NCBI RefSeq assembly: GCF_016651105.1
Contig: NZ_JAEKEL010000001.1
Location: 62,001 to 126,000 of the forward strand
DNA length: 64,000 nucleotides
Source of the DNA: Pseudomonas sp. TH15
GTDB taxonomy: Bacteria > Pseudomonadota > Gammaproteobacteria > Pseudomonadales > Pseudomonadaceae
Reading direction: 5' to 3'
The position numbers and the translations under genes were made by a program. A model generated the notes under the pieces. It saw only the letters and a program-made list of their open reading frames with translations. It was not told the origin of the DNA and did no database searches. Positions 59,916 to 64,000 of the stretch are shown piece by piece (positions within the stretch are counted from its first letter, which is position 1; every line of letters begins with the position of its first letter).

Positions 59916-61355
59916 TCAAATCTCCTTGGTCAGGCTGGGGCTGTGATCACTGTCGCCGTTATCGTCAGCGGCGGACAGCGGACGGGACGGCGTGCGTTTC
60001 TGGCCAGGACCACCGTCGTTGGTTTCCTTGCCTTCGTCGATCTTCGGCCCTTTGCGCACCAGGCGCATCATGTAGCCGAGGCCGGCGCCGAACAGCGCGA
60101 AATACACCACAACGAACAGCACCAGCGTGATGCTCATCTGCACGAAGCTGTGATTGGAGGACGCATCGGCCGTGCGCATCAACCCGTAGACCACCCACGG
60201 CTGACGACCGATTTCAGTGGTGAACCAACCGGCGAGAATCGCGATCAGGCCAGACGGGCCCATCCACAACGCCAGGTAAAGGAACGGACGCGAGGTATAC
60301 AGCTTGTCGCGCTTGCGCAGCCACAGGCTCCACAAACCGGTGAAGATCATCAGGAAGCCCAGGCCGACCATGACCCGGAACGACCAGAAAACGATGGTCG
60401 AATTCGGCCGGTCTTCAGGCGGGAAGTCCTTGAGCGCCGGCACCTGTTTGTCCAGGGAGTGCGTCAGGATCAGGCTGCCCAGGTATGGAATTTCTACGGC
60501 AAACTTGGTCTTCTCGGCTTTCATGTCCGGCCAGCCGAACAGGATCAGCGGGGTCGGTTCATTACCGACGTTTTCCCAGTGACCTTCGATTGCCGCGATT
60601 TTCGCCGGCTGATGCTCAAGGGTATTGAGACCGTGGAAGTCGCCAATGACCGCCTGGATCGGCGCCACAATCAATGCCATCCACATGGCCATCGAGAGCA
60701 TGGTGCGAATCGCCGGGTTGTCTTTGCCGCGCAGCAAGTGCCACGCCGCCGAGGAACCGACGAAGAATGCTGTCGCTACAAATGCTGCCGTGGCCATGTG
60801 CATCAGGCGGTACGGGAACGACGGGTTGAAGATCACCGCCAGCCAGTCCACCGGAATCACTCGACCGTCGATGATTTCAAAGCCTTGTGGCGTCTGCATC
60901 CAGCTGTTGGACGCGAGAATCCAGAAGGTTGAGATCAGCGTGCCAATGGCCACCATGACGGTGGAGAAAAAGTGCAGGTTGCGCCCGACCTTGTTCCAGC
61001 CGAACAGCATGACGCCGAGGAAACCGGCTTCGAGGAAGAAGGCTGTGAGCACTTCATAGGTCAGCAGCGGCCCGGTGACAGCACCGGCGAAGTCCGAGAA
61101 ACGGCTCCAGTTGGTGCCGAACTGATAGGCCATGACCAGCCCGGAGACCACGCCCATGCCGAAGTTCACGGCAAAGATCTTCGACCAGAAGTGGTACAGA
61201 TCGCGGTAGGTGTCGTTGTGGGTTTTCAACCACAGGCCTTCGAGTACCGCCAGGTAACTCGCCAGGCCAATGGTGATGGCCGGGAACAGGATGTGGAACG
61301 AGATGGTGAACGCGAACTGCATCCGGGCGAGATCAAGCGCCTCCAAACCGAACAT
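59916..61355 (-). CDS. cioA: CioA, cyanide-insensitive bd-type oxidase subunit I
   Basis: A 479-residue subunit that holds the hemes and the quinol site. It has the heme ligand in FAFTISFHILFPAITIGLA, the GRQPWVVYG box and the GWPD motif (ILFGWPDMKAEK). The loop after helix 6 is short, as in the CIO type rather than the E. coli CydA type. A hydrophilic C-terminal tail (GKETNDGGPGQKRTPS) is present. Start ATG 61355; the longer frame has no membrane segment. An ANR box is 166 bp upstream. Confidence 0.93.
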   Translation of the reverse strand: MFGLEALDLARMQFAFTISFHILFPAITIGLASYLAVLEGLWLKTHNDTYRDLYHFWSKIFAVNFGMGVVSGLVMAYQFGTNWSRFSDFAGAVTGPLLTYEVLTAFFLEAGFLGVMLFGWNKVGRNLHFFSTVMVAIGTLISTFWILASNSWMQTPQGFEIIDGRVIPVDWLAVIFNPSFPYRLMHMATAAFVATAFFVGSSAAWHLLRGKDNPAIRTMLSMAMWMALIVAPIQAVIGDFHGLNTLEHQPAKIAAIEGHWENVGNEPTPLILFGWPDMKAEKTKFAVEIPYLGSLILTHSLDKQVPALKDFPPEDRPNSTIVFWSFRVMVGLGFLMIFTGLWSLWLRKRDKLYTSRPFLYLALWMGPSGLIAILAGWFTTEIGRQPWVVYGLMRTADASSNHSFVQMSITLVLFVVVYFALFGAGLGYMMRLVRKGPKIDEGKETNDGGPGQKRTPSRPLSAADDNGDSDHSPSLTKEI

Positions 61356-61520
61356 AAGTCTTCCTCTGTCAGGTAATACAGGCTGAAGGGCTTGTGACCC
61401 TGCACCCACTCTGCCCCCACGGATATGGAGTGTGGCGAATTCCAATTCGTTCTTTTTTTAAAATCATCACAACGTAGGGAGTCTGGCCGTTTGGCCGCCG
61501 GATCAATTCCATGAGGGGTA

Positions 61521-61534
61521 TTGATCTGGATCAA
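61521..61534. promoter_or_regulatory. ANR/FNR box upstream of cioAB
   Basis: TTGATCTGGATCAA is a perfect match to the ANR/FNR consensus TTGAT-N4-ATCAA. It is 166 bp before the cioA start. In P. aeruginosa ANR represses cioAB at low oxygen (known). Confidence 0.78.
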
Positions 61535-61654
61535 GCAACGTTAAAAGAGTAGTCCCATTTTTGACGATAGACGGTGTGGTCTTTTGACGCGTGACAGGTT
61601 GCCTCATAACGTTGGTAATCAGTCGCAACACATTCCCTGAATTGAGAATGCTTA

Positions 61655-61789
61655 CTGTGGCGAGGGGGCTTGCCCCCGTTCGGCTGCGCAGCAGTCGCAA
61701 ACTGATTGATGCGGTTTTGCCAATAGGAATGAGGTGTCAGGATTTAGGGCCGCTTCGCAGCCCAACGGGGGCAAGCCCCCTCGCCACAG
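61655..61789. repeat. Long inverted repeat (GGCGAGGGGGCTTGCCCCCG type)
   Basis: Outer arms CTGTGGCGAGGGGGCTTGCC and GGCAAGCCCCCTCGCCACAG pair perfectly, with further inner pairing (CTGCGCAGCAG region with CGCTTCGCAGCCC). It is a near-copy of the element at 42451-42571. Confidence 0.85.
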
Positions 61790-61908
61790 GGAAACAACGC
61801 TGTGTTTTGGAGATCGATGTCTAGCTACCTAAAATTTTTGTCAGCGTAACTTCTTGTTACAGCTTGGTGATAACCTCGACCTTCCCCTCGCTCAAGACCT
61901 GCCTTCAG

Positions 61909-63147
61909 ATGCCCAGCCAAGCGCCCCTGCTGTTACGCCATCACCGTCCTTTCATTGCGTTCTGGCTGGCACGGGTATTTACCGCCAGCGGTTTTCAGAT
62001 GCTGACAGTGGCGATCGGCTGGAATCTGTATCAATTGACCGGCAGTGTGCTGGACCTGGGCCTGGTGGGTTTGGTCGAGTTCGCCCCGCGGGTGCTGTTC
62101 ATGCTGCACACCGGGCATGTTGCGGACCGCTATGACCGGCGCAAGGTCGCGGCGATCTGCCAGTTCCTGCAAGCCTTGATCGCCCTGTCCCTGGCCATTG
62201 GCAGCGCCACTGATCACGTCACACGGGAGATGATCTTCATCCTTGCGTTCCTGCTCGGTGCCGCCCGGTCCTTCGAGATGCCGACCACTCAGGCCCTGCT
62301 GCCGAGCATCGTGCCCAGCGCGTTGTTCCCTCGGGCCGTGGCCGCCGCACAATCGGCGCAACAATCGGCCACCATCGTCGCGCCAGCACTCGGCGGTTTG
62401 CTTTACGCCTTCGGCAGCGTCTGGGTCTATGGCCCAACGGTGGTTCTGTACCTCATCGCCTGCTCGTTGATGCTCAACCTGCCAGCCCGGCAAACGCCGC
62501 TGAACAAGGGCAAGGCGACGATGGATTCGCTGCTGGCCGGTATCCGCTTCATTCGCAGTCGCCCGGACATCCTCGGGGCGATTTCCCTGGACCTGTTCGC
62601 CGTGCTGCTGGGTGGCGCTACGGCGCTGCTGCCGGTGTTTGCCAAAGATATTCTGCTGACCGGCCCCTGGGGCCTGGGCCTGCTACGCTCGGCGCCAGCG
62701 GTGGGAGCGTTGTTGATGTCACTGTTCCTGGCGCGATTTGCCGTGGAGCGTAAGGTCGGGCGCGTGATGTTCACCGCCGTGGGCATCTTCGGCGTCGCGA
62801 CCATCGCCTTCGGCCTGTCCACCTCGTTCTGGTTTTCCCTGGCGGTGCTGGTGGTGCTGGGCGCGGCGGACATGATCAGCATGGTGATCCGCGCCTCCTT
62901 CGTGCAACTGGAAACCCCGGACGAAATGCGCGGCCGGGTCAGCGCCGTAAACGGACTGTTCATCGGCGCTTCAAACCAGTTGGGCGAATTCGAATCCGGC
63001 CTGACCGCCCACTGGTTCGGCACCGTGCCCGCCGTGGTCATGGGCGGCATCGGCACGCTGGTGGTGACCGGGACCTGGATCAAACTGTTCCCGACCCTGG
63101 CCAACCGCGACCGCATGCACATGGCGGTGGAAGAGGCGAAGGTTTGA
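61909..63147 (+). CDS. MFS transporter, EntS/enterobactin-exporter-like fold
   Basis: A 412-residue, 12-helix major facilitator. The N-terminus is PSQAPLLLRHHRPFIAFWLARVFTASGFQMLTVAIGWNLYQLTGS and the loop 2-3 motif is GHVADRYDRRKVAAIC (GxxxDRxxRR). A second copy in the C-half reads RGRVSAVNGLFIGASNQLGEFESG. The DRxDRR and EFESG motifs are those of the siderophore-exporter subgroup, but no siderophore genes lie nearby, so the substrate is unknown. The ATG at 61909 is preferred to TTG/GTG codons 45 bp upstream. Confidence 0.82.
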   Translation: MPSQAPLLLRHHRPFIAFWLARVFTASGFQMLTVAIGWNLYQLTGSVLDLGLVGLVEFAPRVLFMLHTGHVADRYDRRKVAAICQFLQALIALSLAIGSATDHVTREMIFILAFLLGAARSFEMPTTQALLPSIVPSALFPRAVAAAQSAQQSATIVAPALGGLLYAFGSVWVYGPTVVLYLIACSLMLNLPARQTPLNKGKATMDSLLAGIRFIRSRPDILGAISLDLFAVLLGGATALLPVFAKDILLTGPWGLGLLRSAPAVGALLMSLFLARFAVERKVGRVMFTAVGIFGVATIAFGLSTSFWFSLAVLVVLGAADMISMVIRASFVQLETPDEMRGRVSAVNGLFIGASNQLGEFESGLTAHWFGTVPAVVMGGIGTLVVTGTWIKLFPTLANRDRMHMAVEEAKV

Positions 63148-63153
63148 CCCTCT

Positions 63154-63705
63154 TCAGATAACCAACTCCACCGCCACCTTCGCCCGCAAAGCCTTACCGC
63201 AAAGTTGCTCCACCAGTGCCAGCGCAAAGGGCAACGCGGCGCCCGAGCCTTGGGCGGTGATGCAATTGCCGTCCACCACCACGGGTTGATCGACGAAGGT
63301 GCAGCCCGACAGTTGATTGCTGACCGTGGGCAAACAGGTCATACGCCGCTGACGCAAAACACCAAAGGCTTGCAGCGCCAGCGCCGGCGCTTCTGCGATG
63401 CCGGCGAACAGGCGCCCGGCGGCAGCCTGATCCTTGATCAGTTGTTCCAGGGGTTGATGGGCCGCCAGATGTTGCGCGCCCACGGCACCGCCGGGCAGGG
63501 CGATCAGGTCGAACGGCTGGGCCAGCAAATCCACCAGCATTGCATCGGCGGTCACGCGGGTGCCACGGGCACAGGTGAGCATGCGTCGGCCTTCGATGCT
63601 GGCCACCACCACTTCGACCTTGGCGCGGCGCAGCACGTCGACCAGGGTCACGCATTGCAGGTCATCGATGCCCTCGGCGAGGGTAATCAGAGCTCTAAAG
63701 GTCAT
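63154..63705 (-). CDS. DJ-1/PfpI-family protein without catalytic residues
   Basis: A 183-residue DJ-1/YajL-type fold (TFRALITLAEGIDDLQCVTLVDVLRRAKVEVVVASIEG...LIALPGGAVGAQHL...FAGIAEAPALALQAFGVL). The position of the catalytic Cys (human C106, motif AICA) is Ala104 in GIAEAP, and the position of Glu18 is Gln17. Both are normally invariant, so glyoxalase or deglycase chemistry is unlikely. Cys18 lies next to the Gln and is not the usual nucleophile. It is convergent with the MFS gene, 6 bp apart. Start ATG 63705; a GTG 2 codons earlier is possible. Confidence 0.82.
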   Translation of the reverse strand: MTFRALITLAEGIDDLQCVTLVDVLRRAKVEVVVASIEGRRMLTCARGTRVTADAMLVDLLAQPFDLIALPGGAVGAQHLAAHQPLEQLIKDQAAAGRLFAGIAEAPALALQAFGVLRQRRMTCLPTVSNQLSGCTFVDQPVVVDGNCITAQGSGAALPFALALVEQLCGKALRAKVAVELVI

Positions 63706-63722
63706 GGGCACGGTCCACAGGA

Positions 63723-63755
63723 GGGTCCTTAAAGCTTAGTCAGCTTTAAGGACCC
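63723..63755 (-). terminator. Hairpin between the edge gene and the DJ-1-like gene
   Basis: Stem GGGTCCTTAAAGC paired with GCTTTAAGGACCC, loop TTAGTCA, perfect over 13 bp. It lies after the stop at 63773. There is no T-run, so it may be a repeat rather than a classic terminator. Confidence 0.6.
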
Positions 63756-63772
63756 TTGTTCGCGCCTGGTCG

Positions 63773-64000
63773 TTACTTGATGTAAAGCTGCGTCGATACC
63801 GTGTTGCCCGGTGCGTTGATCGAGGTGTTGCTGAAGGTGAACGTCCCTTCCTGCTTGCCTGCCAGATCGAACGTATAGAGAGAACCAACGGTTTTACTGC
63901 CGGGGTTGCATTCGGTCAGGTTGCCGTTATCGAAGGCGCATACCGGGGATCGCGTGCCATTCACTTCGAAGCCGTCCAATGTCGCTTGTGGCTGGCTCTG
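63773..64000 (-). CDS. C-terminal end of an unrecognised protein (5' end outside window)
   Basis: The frame is open to the right edge and ends in ...SPVCAFDNGNLTECNPGSKTVGSLYTFDLAGKQEGTFTFSNTSINAPGNTVSTQLYIK. The two Cys, Asn/Thr-rich beta pattern and absence of charged helices suggest a secreted or surface protein. I do not recognise the family. Confidence 0.6.
   Translation of the reverse strand, partial: QSQPQATLDGFEVNGTRSPVCAFDNGNLTECNPGSKTVGSLYTFDLAGKQEGTFTFSNTSINAPGNTVSTQLYIK

Larger units (their letters stand above)
61356..61908. other. Divergent regulatory region between cioA and the MFS gene
   Basis: This 553-bp gap holds the cioA leader, the ANR box at 61521-61534, the long repeat at 61655-61789 and a short palindrome GTAACTTCTTGTTAC at 61846-61860 just before the MFS gene. 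I see no ORF. Confidence 0.65.

Noticed and set aside
61846..61860. GTAACTTCTTGTTAC short palindrome before the MFS gene
   Set aside because: Only 5-bp arms; occurs easily by chance and there is no regulator gene nearby to link it to.

Overview
This window comes from the chromosome of a Pseudomonas, most likely the P. fluorescens species complex (a P. mandelii/P. frederiksbergensis-like strain; the species is an inference). The evidence is the high GC content, protein sequences very close to P. aeruginosa and P. putida families, gene order largely matching the P. aeruginosa PAO1 block PA4546 to PA4627 (from memory), and many pseudomonad REP palindromes. Nearly all of it is core genome. There is no CRISPR array, prophage, insertion sequence, rRNA or tRNA.

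Layout. 1-10 kb: type IV pilus regulation and assembly (pilS end, pilR; then thiO; then pilE, pilY1, pilX, pilW, pilV, fimU on the minus strand and a divergent fimT). 9.9-17.5 kb: ispH, fkpB, lspA, ileS, ribF, murJ on the minus strand. 17.7-23.2 kb: rpsT, creA, proB, obgE, rpmA, rplU and the divergent ispB. 23.3-28.3 kb: small conserved genes (YjdM zinc ribbon, a gene under a Fur box, fklB, a DUF6482-like protein, a YqhA-like membrane protein, a 609-residue lipoprotein). 28.6-34 kb: a Lon-like protease, DUF3015 and DUF4105 envelope proteins. 34-43.9 kb: a lipoprotein, a frameshifted GreA/GreB-like gene, gdhA, ettA, morA, glyA. 44-47 kb: a dicarboxylate-type symporter with two GntR regulators, the second frameshifted. 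47-55 kb: a CobW GTPase, ybdD and cstA set, a MapZ-like PilZ protein, radA, ankB-katB, mscL. 55-64 kb: fpr, a LuxR-type solo in AT-rich DNA, rlmG, the cyanide-insensitive oxidase cioAB with a DUF2474 peptide too short for ordinary ORF lists, an MFS transporter, a DJ-1-like protein without catalytic residues, and an edge-truncated gene.

Functional links. MorA (GGDEF plus EAL) and the MapZ-like PilZ protein put c-di-GMP metabolism and a c-di-GMP receptor in the same chromosomal neighbourhood as pilus genes. Oxygen and oxidant handling is represented by katB-ankB, fpr and cioAB; cioAB carries a perfect ANR box. The transporter at 44.2 kb has two FadR-type operators upstream and a FadR-type regulator downstream, which suggests a self-contained regulated uptake module.

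I found no clearly new multi-gene system. The best leads are the paired FadR-type operators, the LuxR solo with an altered ligand pocket under an unusual 18-bp palindrome, the DJ-1 paralogue lacking both catalytic residues, the Fur-box gene of unknown function, and two single-base frameshifts. All coordinates and motif calls are from reading the sequence; no searches were run.
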